Assembly: GCA_035487155.1 (NCBI GenBank)
Contig: DATHMK010000081.1
Coordinates: 62,001 to 126,000 of the forward strand
DNA length: 64,000 bases
Origin: DAIDKA01 sp035487155
Lineage (GTDB): Bacteria; Pseudomonadota; Gammaproteobacteria; Steroidobacterales; Steroidobacteraceae
Direction of reading: 5' to 3'
Both the position numbers and the translations under genes were made by a program. Shown piece after piece: positions 27,023 to 34,671 of this stretch. The notes under the pieces are model-generated. The model worked only from the letters and a program-made list of their open reading frames with translations, made no database searches and was not told the origin of the DNA. Numbering within the stretch: position 1 is the stretch's first letter; every line of letters starts with the position of its first letter.

Positions 27023-27940
27023 ATGACCGCCATTGACCTGGACCAGCTGAAACAACGCGCCGTTGCCTTTGCGCGCACTACCTCGACCGAAATTTCGCCG
27101 CACGATGAGCCGAAGCTGGAGTCCCTGGTGGGCGTGCTGCCCGCCGGCATGACGATCTACGTGGCGCACACCCCCAAGGCACAGATGTTTGACGTGGTGC
27201 GCGTGGCGGCCAAGGTGCAATCCCTGGGATTTCGGGCCTCGCCGCATTGCGTGGCGCGGCGCATTCCCAGTGAGGCCATGCTGCGCGAGGGCCTGAAGCA
27301 GGCGCGCGATGCGGGTATCGAGCAGGTGCTGCTGGTGGCCGGGGATCTGACCCCGCCGGCGGGTCCCTTCACCAGCACCCTGGAGCTGCTGGACACCGGC
27401 GCCATCACCGATGCGGGCATCACCCATGTGGGCGTGGCCGGTCATCCGGAAGGCCATCCGGCGGTGGATACCGAGACGCTGTGGAAGGCGCTGGCCTACA
27501 AGCAGGCCTTTGCCCAGCGCACCGGCGTCAAGGTGCACATCGCCACCCAGTTCAGTTTCAACCCCGGCGCGGTGGCCGAGTGGGACCGCCAGCTGCAGGC
27601 CAATGGCATCACGCTGCCGGTGCACCTGGGCATCGCCGGACCGACGCCGCTCGCCAAACTGCTGAAATTCGCCGCCATGTGCGGCATCGGCGCCTCGCTG
27701 GGTGCGCTGTGGAAGAACATGGGCAACATGACCAAGCTTGCAACCGGCATGGCCATGGCCCCGGATGAAATGCTGCTGGCGATACTGGCCAACGGTGCCG
27801 GCACGCCGCCCAGCCGTCTGGTGCAGCCGCATTACTATGCCTTCGGCGGGGTGATGGAGACCGCGCAGTGGCTGCGGCATCTGATCGATGGGACCTTCAC
27901 CATGGATCCGAGCGGTGAGAAGTTCACGGTGAACACCTGA
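27023..27940 (+). CDS. metF: Methylenetetrahydrofolate reductase family protein
   Basis: 305-residue TIM-barrel flavoprotein of the MTHFR family. Supporting motifs are the N-terminal Glu in STEISPHDEP, LVAGDLTPP in the flavin-binding region, VGVAGHPEGHP matching the conserved PEGHP, and IATQFSFNPGAV with the TQ-F motif. MTHFR interconverts 5,10-methylene-THF and 5-methyl-THF. In lignin degraders using LigM a MetF homologue works in the oxidative direction to remove methyl-THF, a plausible role here. It is more divergent than housekeeping MetF and shows an unusual PHCVARR segment. It overlaps the next gene by one base (TGATG), indicating coupled translation. Confidence 0.82.
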   Translation: MTAIDLDQLKQRAVAFARTTSTEISPHDEPKLESLVGVLPAGMTIYVAHTPKAQMFDVVRVAAKVQSLGFRASPHCVARRIPSEAMLREGLKQARDAGIEQVLLVAGDLTPPAGPFTSTLELLDTGAITDAGITHVGVAGHPEGHPAVDTETLWKALAYKQAFAQRTGVKVHIATQFSFNPGAVAEWDRQLQANGITLPVHLGIAGPTPLAKLLKFAAMCGIGASLGALWKNMGNMTKLATGMAMAPDEMLLAILANGAGTPPSRLVQPHYYAFGGVMETAQWLRHLIDGTFTMDPSGEKFTVNT

Positions 27941-28887
27941 TGAGCACCGTGGGCAAGGCGCTGATCTGCGGCTCAATCGCCTTCGACAGCATCATGGTCT
28001 TTGACGGCCGGTTCAAGGATCACATCCTGCCGGACAAGATCCACATGCTGAACGTGTCCTTTCTGGTGCCGCAGCTGCGCCGCGAGTTCGGCGGCTGCGC
28101 CGGCAACATCGCCTACAACCTGCGGCTGCTGGGGGATGTCGGCTATCCCATGGCCACCGTGGGCCGCGATTTCGCGCCGTACCAGAAATGGATGACGGAC
28201 ACTCAGGTGCCGCAGGACTATGTGCGCGTCATCGACACTGAGCACACCGCCCAGGCCTTCATCACCACCGATCAGGACGACAACCAGATCACCGCCTTCC
28301 ACCCCGGCGCGATGCAGCTGTCGCACCTGAACGCCATCCCCGGCAATGCCGGGATCACCTTGGGCATCGTCTCGCCGGACGGTCGTGACGGCATGGTGCA
28401 GCATTGCGCCGGATTTGCCGCCGCCGGCATCCCGTTCATCTTCGATCCGGGCCAGGGCCTGCCGATGTTCAATGGCGAGGATCTGCGCGCCCTGATCGGC
28501 CAGGCGTCATGGCTGACCGTCAACGACTACGAATGGCAGCTGGTCCAGCAGCGCACCGGCTGGCAGGCGGCCGAGGTGGTCCAGCACGTCAAGGCGCTGA
28601 TCGTGACCCGCGGCGCGGAAGGCTCCACCATCCATACCCCCGAAGGGGATATTGTCATACCGCCTGCCAAGCCGCAGGCGGTCGTGGATCCGACCGGCTG
28701 CGGGGACGCCTACCGCGCGGGGCTCATCCATGGGCTGCTGCACGGCCATGACTGGGCGGTCACGGGCCGGATTGCCTCGCTCCTGGGGGCGCTGAAGGTG
28801 GCCACACGCGGCACCCAGAACCACCGGTTCACCCGGGGCGAGTTCGCGGCGAGCTACCAGGCGGCTTTTGGCAGCCGCCTGCCCTGA
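27940..28887 (+). CDS. PfkB-family carbohydrate kinase, probable adenosine kinase
   Basis: 315-residue ribokinase-fold kinase. It has the N-terminal substrate motif FGGCAGNIAYNL, a central VNDYEWQLV, and the C-terminal DPTGCGDAYRAGL containing the anion hole and catalytic Asp. The arrangement with metF, metK and ahcY makes adenosine the likely substrate: it would clear adenosine released by AhcY and pull SAH hydrolysis forward. Proteobacterial adenosine kinases of this PfkB type often sit beside ahcY/metK. Start ATG overlaps the metF stop. Other nucleosides or sugars cannot be excluded from motifs alone. Confidence 0.82.
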   Translation: MSTVGKALICGSIAFDSIMVFDGRFKDHILPDKIHMLNVSFLVPQLRREFGGCAGNIAYNLRLLGDVGYPMATVGRDFAPYQKWMTDTQVPQDYVRVIDTEHTAQAFITTDQDDNQITAFHPGAMQLSHLNAIPGNAGITLGIVSPDGRDGMVQHCAGFAAAGIPFIFDPGQGLPMFNGEDLRALIGQASWLTVNDYEWQLVQQRTGWQAAEVVQHVKALIVTRGAEGSTIHTPEGDIVIPPAKPQAVVDPTGCGDAYRAGLIHGLLHGHDWAVTGRIASLLGALKVATRGTQNHRFTRGEFAASYQAAFGSRLP

Positions 28888-28952
28888 AACGCCCGGTGGT
28901 TGTATCATGCTCCTTTACCGTCATTACCCTAAACAGGACTTGAAGCGCATTC

Positions 28953-30128
28953 ATGGCCAATAACTACGTGTTCACCTCGGAGTCGGTGTCGGAAGGGCAT
29001 CCTGACAAGGTTGCCGACCAGATCAGCGATGCGGTACTGGATGCCATCCTGGCGCAGGACAAGCGCGGCCGTGTGGCCTGCGAAACCCTGATCAAGACCG
29101 GTGTAGTGATTGTGGCCGGGGAGGTCACGACTTCCGCCTGGGTGGATGTGGAGGCACTGGTGCGCAAGACCGTGCTGGACATCGGCTACAACTCCTCGGA
29201 GATGGGCTTCGATGGCGCCAGCTGCGGCGTTCTGAACGTCATCGGCAAGCAGTCCCCGGACATCGCGCAGGGCGTGGACCGCAAGGATGCGCGCAAGCAG
29301 GGCGCCGGGGATCAGGGCCTGATGTTCGGCTATGCCACCAACGAGACCGACGTGCTCATGCCGGCCGCCATCACCCTGGCGCATCGCCTGGTGAAGCGCC
29401 AGGCCGAGGTGCGCAAGAAGGGCAAGCTGCCCTGGCTGCGTCCGGATGCCAAGAGCCAGGTCACCCTGCGCTATGAGAACGACCAGCCGGTGGGCCTGGA
29501 TGCCGTGGTGCTCTCCACCCAGCACAGCGATGACATTTCCACCAAGGCGCTGCGCGAGGCGGTGATGGAGGAGATCCTGATCCCGGTGCTGCCCAAGAAG
29601 TGGATCGACAGCCGCACCAAGTATCACATCAATCCGACCGGACGGTTCGTGGTAGGCGGTCCGGTGGGCGACTGTGGCCTCACCGGCCGCAAGATCATCG
29701 TCGACACCTACGGCGGCTTCGCCCGTCATGGTGGCGGCGCGTTCTCCGGCAAGGACCCCTCCAAGGTCGATCGTTCGGCCGCCTATGCGGCCCGCTACGT
29801 GGCCAAGAACATCGTCGCGGCAGGGCTCGCCGATCGCTGTGAAGTGCAGGTGTCCTACGCCATCGGCGTGGCCGAACCCACCTCCATCATGATCGAGACC
29901 TTCGGCACCGGTAAGCTCTCGCGCGAACGGCTCACCCAGCTGGTGCGCAAGCACTTCGACCTGACTCCCTATGGGCTGCGCGAGATGCTCGACCTGGTCC
30001 GCCCCATCTACCAGATGACGGCGTCCTATGGGCACTTCGGGCGCACCGAGAAGGAGTTCAGCTGGGAGCGCACCGACAAGGCGCAGCTCCTGGCGGCCGA
30101 GCTCAAGGGCAACGCCCGCGCGGCTTGA
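28953..30128 (+). CDS. metK: S-adenosylmethionine synthetase
   Basis: 391-residue MetK, which makes SAM from methionine and ATP. It begins with FTSESVSEGHPDKVADQISD (methionine and metal binding). It contains GAGDQGLMFGYATNET, the flexible-loop region, GRFVVGGPVGDCGLTGRK, GGGAFSGKDPSKVDRS and RYVAKNIVAAGLADRCEVQ, all canonical. Length is standard (about 390). The 65-base gap before it is too short for a known SAM riboswitch. It stands between the probable adenosine kinase and ahcY, forming an activated-methyl-cycle run. Confidence 0.97.
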   Translation: MANNYVFTSESVSEGHPDKVADQISDAVLDAILAQDKRGRVACETLIKTGVVIVAGEVTTSAWVDVEALVRKTVLDIGYNSSEMGFDGASCGVLNVIGKQSPDIAQGVDRKDARKQGAGDQGLMFGYATNETDVLMPAAITLAHRLVKRQAEVRKKGKLPWLRPDAKSQVTLRYENDQPVGLDAVVLSTQHSDDISTKALREAVMEEILIPVLPKKWIDSRTKYHINPTGRFVVGGPVGDCGLTGRKIIVDTYGGFARHGGGAFSGKDPSKVDRSAAYAARYVAKNIVAAGLADRCEVQVSYAIGVAEPTSIMIETFGTGKLSRERLTQLVRKHFDLTPYGLREMLDLVRPIYQMTASYGHFGRTEKEFSWERTDKAQLLAAELKGNARAA

Positions 30129-30157
30129 GAATTCTGCCGCGCGCGTTGCGCGGCAGC

Positions 30158-30261
30158 GTCCGGCGCCTGAGGAGCGCTGCGACAGGCATCCGCGGCCACC
30201 GGGCTGCGGCCGCGCCTGCCAGGCTCAGGAGGCCGGACGCCAAATGATGTACACGGCGCTC
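30158..30261 (+). ncRNA. S-adenosylhomocysteine (SAH) riboswitch
   Basis: Matches the proteobacterial SAH riboswitch. The conserved core GAGGAGCGCTGCGAC (30169-30183) and CCAGGCTC (30219-30226) lie inside a long P1: GTCCGGC 30158-30164 with GCCGGAC 30232-30238, and CCTGAG 30166-30171 with CTCAGG 30224-30229. P2 pairs CAGGC 30183-30187 with GCCTG 30214-30218, extended by CGCGGCC (30191-30197) with GGCCGCG (30208-30214, sharing one base). The H-type pseudoknot GAGCGCT 30172-30178 pairs with GGCGCTC 30255-30261. It ends 12 bases before the GGAG of ahcY. The class turns on ahcY when SAH accumulates. Confidence 0.95.
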
Positions 30262-30284
30262 GTTCTTCATCTGGAGCATTGAAC

Positions 30285-31706
30285 ATGAACGCCACACTCA
30301 AGCCCGCTGCGGGCTTTACTGACTTCAAGATCGCTGACCTGAATCTGGCCGGCTGGGGCCGGCGCGAAATCGCCATTGCCGAAGTGGAGATGCCGGCGCT
30401 GATGGCCATCCGCAGGGAATACGCCGCCAGCCAGCCGCTCAGGGGCGCCCGCGTCACCGGCTCGCTGCACATGACCATCCAAACGGCGGTGCTGATCGAG
30501 ACCTTGAAGGCCCTGGGGGCCGAGGTGCGCTGGGCCTCGTGCAATATCTTCTCCACCCAGGACCATGCGGCCGCGGCCATTGCCGCCTCGGGCACACCGG
30601 TGTTCGCCGTCAAGGGCGAGTCGCTGGAGGACTACTGGGATTACACCCACCGCATCTTCGAGTTCGCCGACGGGCTGGGCCCCAACATGATCCTGGATGA
30701 CGGCGGGGATGCGACGCTGCTCATGCACCTGGGCGTGCGGGCCGAAAAGGACGCCTCCCTGATCGCCAAGCCGGGCAGCGAGGAGGAAACCTTCCTCTAC
30801 GCCGCCATCAAGAAGAAGCTGCAAAGCTCCCCGGGCTGGTACTCGCGCATGGCCAAGGAAATCCGCGGTGTCACCGAGGAGACCACCACCGGCGTGCATC
30901 GCCTCTACCAGATGCACAAGGAAGGCCGCCTGATGTTCCCGGCCATCAACGTCAACGACTCGGTGACCAAGAGCAAGTTCGACAACCTCTACGGCTGCCG
31001 CGAATCCCTGGTGGATGGCATCAAGCGCGCCACCGATGTGATGGTCGCCGGCAAGATCGCGGTGGTGGCCGGCTACGGGGATGTGGGCAAGGGCTCGGCC
31101 CAGGCGCTGCGGGCGCTGTCGGCCCAGGTGTGGGTGACCGAGATCGATCCGATCTGCGCACTGCAGGCCGCGATGGAGGGCTTCCGCGTCGTGACCATGG
31201 ACTACGCCTGCGACAAGGCCGACATCTTCGTGACCTGCACCGGCAATTTCCATGTCATCACCGGTGCGCACATGCAGCGCATGAAGAACAACGCCATCGT
31301 CTGCAACATCGGTCACTTCGACAACGAAATCGATGTCGCCTCGCTGGAGAAGCTCAAGTGGGAGGAGATCAAGCCGCAGGTGGATCACGTGATCTACCCG
31401 GACGGCAAGCGCATCATCCTGCTGGCCAAGGGCCGCCTGGTGAACCTGGGCTGCGGCACCGGCCATCCCTCCTACGTCATGAGTTCCTCGTTCGCCAATC
31501 AGACCATCGCGCAGATCGAGCTGTACGCCAATGCCGCCAAGTACCCGGTCGGGGTCTACACCCTGCCCAAGCACCTGGATGAGAAAGTGGCACGGCTGCA
31601 GCTCACCACGCTCAATGCCCAGCTGACCGAGCTGACCGCTGAGCAGGCGGCATATATCGGTGTTTCCGTCAAGGGTCCCTATAAGGCGGATCACTACCGC
31701 TACTGA
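30285..31706 (+). CDS. ahcY: Adenosylhomocysteinase
   Basis: 473-residue NAD-dependent SAH hydrolase, splitting SAH into homocysteine and adenosine. Visible blocks are GSLHMTIQTAVLIETL, SCNIFSTQDHAAAAIA, ETTTGVHRLYQM, NVNDSVTKSKFDNLYGC, the NAD motif VAGYGDVGKGSAQALRAL and the C-terminal KADHYRY. The ATG at 30285 is preceded by GGAG and follows the SAH riboswitch, so expression should rise with SAH. The frame extends two codons to a TTG that is not used. Together with MetK and the probable adenosine kinase it completes the product-removal side of the methyl cycle. Confidence 0.97.
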   Translation: MNATLKPAAGFTDFKIADLNLAGWGRREIAIAEVEMPALMAIRREYAASQPLRGARVTGSLHMTIQTAVLIETLKALGAEVRWASCNIFSTQDHAAAAIAASGTPVFAVKGESLEDYWDYTHRIFEFADGLGPNMILDDGGDATLLMHLGVRAEKDASLIAKPGSEEETFLYAAIKKKLQSSPGWYSRMAKEIRGVTEETTTGVHRLYQMHKEGRLMFPAINVNDSVTKSKFDNLYGCRESLVDGIKRATDVMVAGKIAVVAGYGDVGKGSAQALRALSAQVWVTEIDPICALQAAMEGFRVVTMDYACDKADIFVTCTGNFHVITGAHMQRMKNNAIVCNIGHFDNEIDVASLEKLKWEEIKPQVDHVIYPDGKRIILLAKGRLVNLGCGTGHPSYVMSSSFANQTIAQIELYANAAKYPVGVYTLPKHLDEKVARLQLTTLNAQLTELTAEQAAYIGVSVKGPYKADHYRY

Positions 31707-31724
31707 GACCCTAAGCCCCATAAT

Positions 31725-31752
31725 CCCCCCCCGAGAACCGTCTCGGGGGGGG
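31725..31752 (+). promoter_or_regulatory. Perfect 12-bp hairpin sequestering the cstA ribosome binding site
   Basis: CCCCCCCCGAGA (31725-31736) and TCTCGGGGGGGG (31741-31752) form a perfect 12-bp stem with an ACCG loop. The G8 arm is the only Shine-Dalgarno-like sequence for cstA, whose ATG starts at 31756. No T tract follows, so this is more likely a translational block, or a post-ahcY stabilising hairpin, than an intrinsic terminator. Confidence 0.6.
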
Positions 31753-31755
31753 ATC

Positions 31756-33816
31756 ATGCTCAAAGGCATTGTCGGCGTCATTCTGGCGATCATCGGGGCC
31801 TTTGCCATCGGTGGTATAGCGCTGCACCGTAACGAACCCATCAACGCACTGTGGCTGGTCACCGCCGGCGTGTGCGTCTATGTCATCGGCTACCGGTTCT
31901 ACGCCGCCTGGATCACCGCCCGCGTCCTGACGGTGGATGCCACGCGGGCGACGCCGGCCGAGCGACTCAATGACGGTCGCGACTTCGTGCCCACCCATCG
32001 CTGGATCGTCTTCGGCCATCATTTCGCGGCGATCGCAGGTCCCGGCCCGTTGGTGGGCCCGACCCTGGCGGCGCAGTTCGGATATCTGCCGGGCACGCTG
32101 TGGATCCTGTTCGGCTCGGTGCTCGGCGGGTGCGTCCAGGACATGACCATCCTGTTCATGTCCACGCGCCGCGACGGACGCAGCCTCGGACAGATGGCGC
32201 GCGATGAACTCGGACCCTTCGGTGGCTTCGCCGCACTCGGCGGCACGCTCATGATCATGATCATCCTGATCGCAGTGCTGGCGCTCGTGGTCGTGAATGC
32301 GATGAAGGGCAGTCCCTGGGCGACCTTTTCGGTTTTCGCCACCATTCCGATCGCGCTCGCCATCGGACTGTACGTGCGCAACGTGCGCCCGGGCCGGGTG
32401 CTGGAAGCCTCCATCATCGGCATGGTGTTGCTGCTGCTGGGCGTCGCGGGCGGCGGCTGGATCGATCAGAGCGCGCCGCTGCGCGGGCTGTTCGACTACA
32501 CCGGCCCGCAGCTGGCCGCCTTCGTGATCGCATACGGCTGGCTCGCGGCCATCATCCCGGTGTGGCTGCTGCTGGCGCCACGCGGCTATCTGTCGACCTT
32601 CCTGAAGCTCGGGGTGATTGCGCTGCTCGCCATCTCCATCATCGTCATCCATCCGGAGCTCAAGATGCCCGCGCTCACCCGGTTCACCGCCGGCAACGGG
32701 CCGATCTTCGCCGGCAAGGTCTTTCCCTTCGTGTTCATCACCATCGCCTGCGGCGCGGTGTCGGGCTTTCATGCCCTGATCTCCAGTGGCACGACACCCA
32801 AGCTCATCGGCAGCGAGGCCGATGTGCGCCTGGTCGGCTACGGCAGCATGGCGCTGGAGTCCTTTGTCGCGATCATGGCGGTCATTGCCGCGACACTGCT
32901 GGATCCGGGCGTGTACTTTGCGATCAATACCGGAGCCGGCGTGGTGGGCGCGGACGCGCACACCGCGGTGGCGACCATCTCCAGCTGGGGCTTCCCGGTG
33001 ACGGCCGAACAGATGCAGCAGCTGGCCCACCGGATGGGTGAACGCACGCTCTTTGCCCGCACCGGCGGCGCGCCGTCCCTGGCGGTGGGCATGGCCAGCA
33101 TCTTCAGTTCAACCTTCGGCAACACCCTGCTGGCGGCGTGGTATCACTTCGCGCTGATGTTCGAAGCGGTGTTCATCCTCACCACCATCGATGCGGGCAC
33201 ACGGGTCGGACGCTTCATGCTGCAGGACTTCCTCGGACACTTCTGGAAGCCGCTGGGCCGCACTTCCTGGTATCCGTCGGTGCTGCTCACCAGCGCACTG
33301 ATCGTGGCGGGCTGGGGCTACTTCCTGTATGTCGGTGTCATCGATCCCAATGGCGGCATCAATATCCTCTGGCCGCTGTTCGGCATCGCGAATCAGATGC
33401 TGGCGGCCATTGCCCTGAGCGTCGCGACCGGGATTCTCATCAAGAGCGGCAAGCTCAAGTACGCCTGGGTGACCGGCGGCCCGCTGGCCTGGCTTGCGAT
33501 CGTGACGACGGTGGCGGCGTGGCAGAAAATCATGAGCCCGGATCCGGCGCTGGGCTTCTTTGCCGGGGCGGCGGACCTGGCCGGCAAGCTCGCCAGCGGG
33601 GTGCTGCCGGCGGCGCGCGCGGCCGTGGCGCCGAAGCTCATCTTCAATCAACAGCTGGATGGCTGGCTGACGATTCTCTTCACCGTGATCGTGTGGCTGG
33701 TGATCGCCGACATGCTGCGCGTGGCGTTGCGCGCCGCGCGCGGGCTGCCGACGCTGGCAAGTTCCGAGGCCCCGCACGTGGCGCGCCTGCCCGTTGTGGG
33801 CGGCAGCGGGTCATGA
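31756..33816 (+). CDS. cstA: Carbon starvation protein CstA family transporter
   Basis: 686-residue multi-pass inner-membrane protein of the CstA family (peptide/pyruvate transporter). The N-terminal half has a YRFYAAWI helix and GHHFAAIAGPGPLVGP, a hallmark of the family. FGSVLGGCVQDM and repeated glycine-rich transmembrane segments follow, along with ISSGTTPKLI and the C-terminal LWPLFGIANQMLAAIAL. The ATG at 31756 is directly downstream of a hairpin that covers its G-run ribosome binding site. The frame extends upstream but only through non-homologous sequence overlapping the ahcY end. A ybdD-like gene overlaps its stop, the usual cstA partner arrangement. Confidence 0.93.
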   Translation: MLKGIVGVILAIIGAFAIGGIALHRNEPINALWLVTAGVCVYVIGYRFYAAWITARVLTVDATRATPAERLNDGRDFVPTHRWIVFGHHFAAIAGPGPLVGPTLAAQFGYLPGTLWILFGSVLGGCVQDMTILFMSTRRDGRSLGQMARDELGPFGGFAALGGTLMIMIILIAVLALVVVNAMKGSPWATFSVFATIPIALAIGLYVRNVRPGRVLEASIIGMVLLLLGVAGGGWIDQSAPLRGLFDYTGPQLAAFVIAYGWLAAIIPVWLLLAPRGYLSTFLKLGVIALLAISIIVIHPELKMPALTRFTAGNGPIFAGKVFPFVFITIACGAVSGFHALISSGTTPKLIGSEADVRLVGYGSMALESFVAIMAVIAATLLDPGVYFAINTGAGVVGADAHTAVATISSWGFPVTAEQMQQLAHRMGERTLFARTGGAPSLAVGMASIFSSTFGNTLLAAWYHFALMFEAVFILTTIDAGTRVGRFMLQDFLGHFWKPLGRTSWYPSVLLTSALIVAGWGYFLYVGVIDPNGGINILWPLFGIANQMLAAIALSVATGILIKSGKLKYAWVTGGPLAWLAIVTTVAAWQKIMSPDPALGFFAGAADLAGKLASGVLPAARAAVAPKLIFNQQLDGWLTILFTVIVWLVIADMLRVALRAARGLPTLASSEAPHVARLPVVGGSGS

Positions 33817-34013
33817 GGGCTGCCGCCACCGGGGTCGCGGCTGTCTGGCGTGCCTGCTGGCGCGCGCTGCGGGCGCTCTCGGGTGATGACGCCTACGATC
33901 GCTACCGGATGCATCACCTGGCGGCCCATCCGCAACAGCCACCGCTGTCGCGCAAGGCGTTTTACGTTGACGAGCAGCGGCGCAAGTGGGGTACTATTAA
34001 CCGCTGCTGCTAG
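33813..34013 (+). CDS. YbdD/YjiX family small protein (CstA partner)
   Basis: 66-residue protein of the DUF466 family. The pattern is an N-terminal helix, DAYDRYRMHHLAAHPQQPPL, FYVDEQRRKWG and a terminal CC. The family normally ends in two cysteines and has a His-x-x-x-H-P core, both seen here. The gene starts inside the cstA stop (ATGA overlap), so the two are translationally coupled. In enterobacteria this pair (CstA-YbdD, YjiY-YjiX) forms a two-component pyruvate/peptide importer. It is short and easily missed. Confidence 0.88.
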   Translation: MRAAATGVAAVWRACWRALRALSGDDAYDRYRMHHLAAHPQQPPLSRKAFYVDEQRRKWGTINRCC

Positions 34014-34029
34014 TGCGGAAGATGAGGTC

Positions 34030-34671
34030 ATGACGGATTTGACGGCTCACGGTTCTGCAGAATTTGGCCCCGACACCGGGGAAGTGGATGACGCCCGACG
34101 CAAGTTCCTGCTGCGCGCCACGGTTGGCATGGGGGCCGTCGGCGTGGCGTTTACGGCGACCCCGTTCATCGAATCCTGGCTGCCCTCGGAGCGCGCACGC
34201 GCCCTGGGCGGACCCACCGAAGTGGACATGTCCAAGATCGATGCCGGGCAGATGATCATCACCATCTGGCGCCGCCAACCGATGTACGTGATACACCGCA
34301 CGCCGGCGATGATGGCGCTGCTGGGCAATCACGACGATCAGCTCAAGGACGCCAAGTCGGAGGACTCCGACCAGCCGGCCTACTGCAAGAATCCCATCCG
34401 TTCGCGCAATGCCGAGTACCTGGTGCTCAGGGGCATCTGCACCCATCTGGGGTGCCTGCCCAAGCAGCGCTTCGAGGCCGGGGATGCGCAGCTGGGTGCG
34501 ACCTGGCCGGGCGGCTGGCTGTGTCCCTGCCATGGCTCGCGTTTCGACATGGCCGGACGGGTATTCGACGGCTCGCCGGCCTCGGTCAACCTGGTCATTC
34601 CGCCATATTCCTATCCCAGCCCCACGCGCCTGGTCATTGGCGAGGATGAGACCTCGGGGGCCGCCGCCTAA
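34030..34671 (+). CDS. petA: Ubiquinol-cytochrome c reductase Rieske iron-sulfur subunit
   Basis: 213-residue Rieske protein of the cytochrome bc1 complex. It has an N-terminal Tat-like RRKFLLRA followed by one membrane anchor (about residues 25-55), and a C-terminal [2Fe-2S] domain with CTHLGC near residue 137 and CPCHGS near 165. GATGAGG precedes the ATG. petB and petC normally follow petA immediately, but the next gene here is asd on the other strand. The gene is therefore either an orphan copy or the complex is split across the genome. Length and TM/hinge layout match bona fide bc1 subunits rather than soluble Rieske oxygenase parts. Confidence 0.93.
   Translation: MTDLTAHGSAEFGPDTGEVDDARRKFLLRATVGMGAVGVAFTATPFIESWLPSERARALGGPTEVDMSKIDAGQMIITIWRRQPMYVIHRTPAMMALLGNHDDQLKDAKSEDSDQPAYCKNPIRSRNAEYLVLRGICTHLGCLPKQRFEAGDAQLGATWPGGWLCPCHGSRFDMAGRVFDGSPASVNLVIPPYSYPSPTRLVIGEDETSGAAA

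Noticed and set aside
28888..28952. SAM riboswitch upstream of metK
   Set aside because: The gap is only 65 bases and lacks the core sequences of SAM-I, SAM-II or SAM/SAH classes.
31725..31752. Intrinsic terminator after ahcY
   Set aside because: The stem is strong but no T tract follows and the 3' arm is the cstA ribosome binding site. A translational element is the better reading.
30267..31862. 531-codon open frame on the minus strand across ahcY
   Set aside because: It lies antisense to a fully conserved ahcY and covers the SAH riboswitch. Long antisense frames are expected at this GC content and the product has no recognisable motif.
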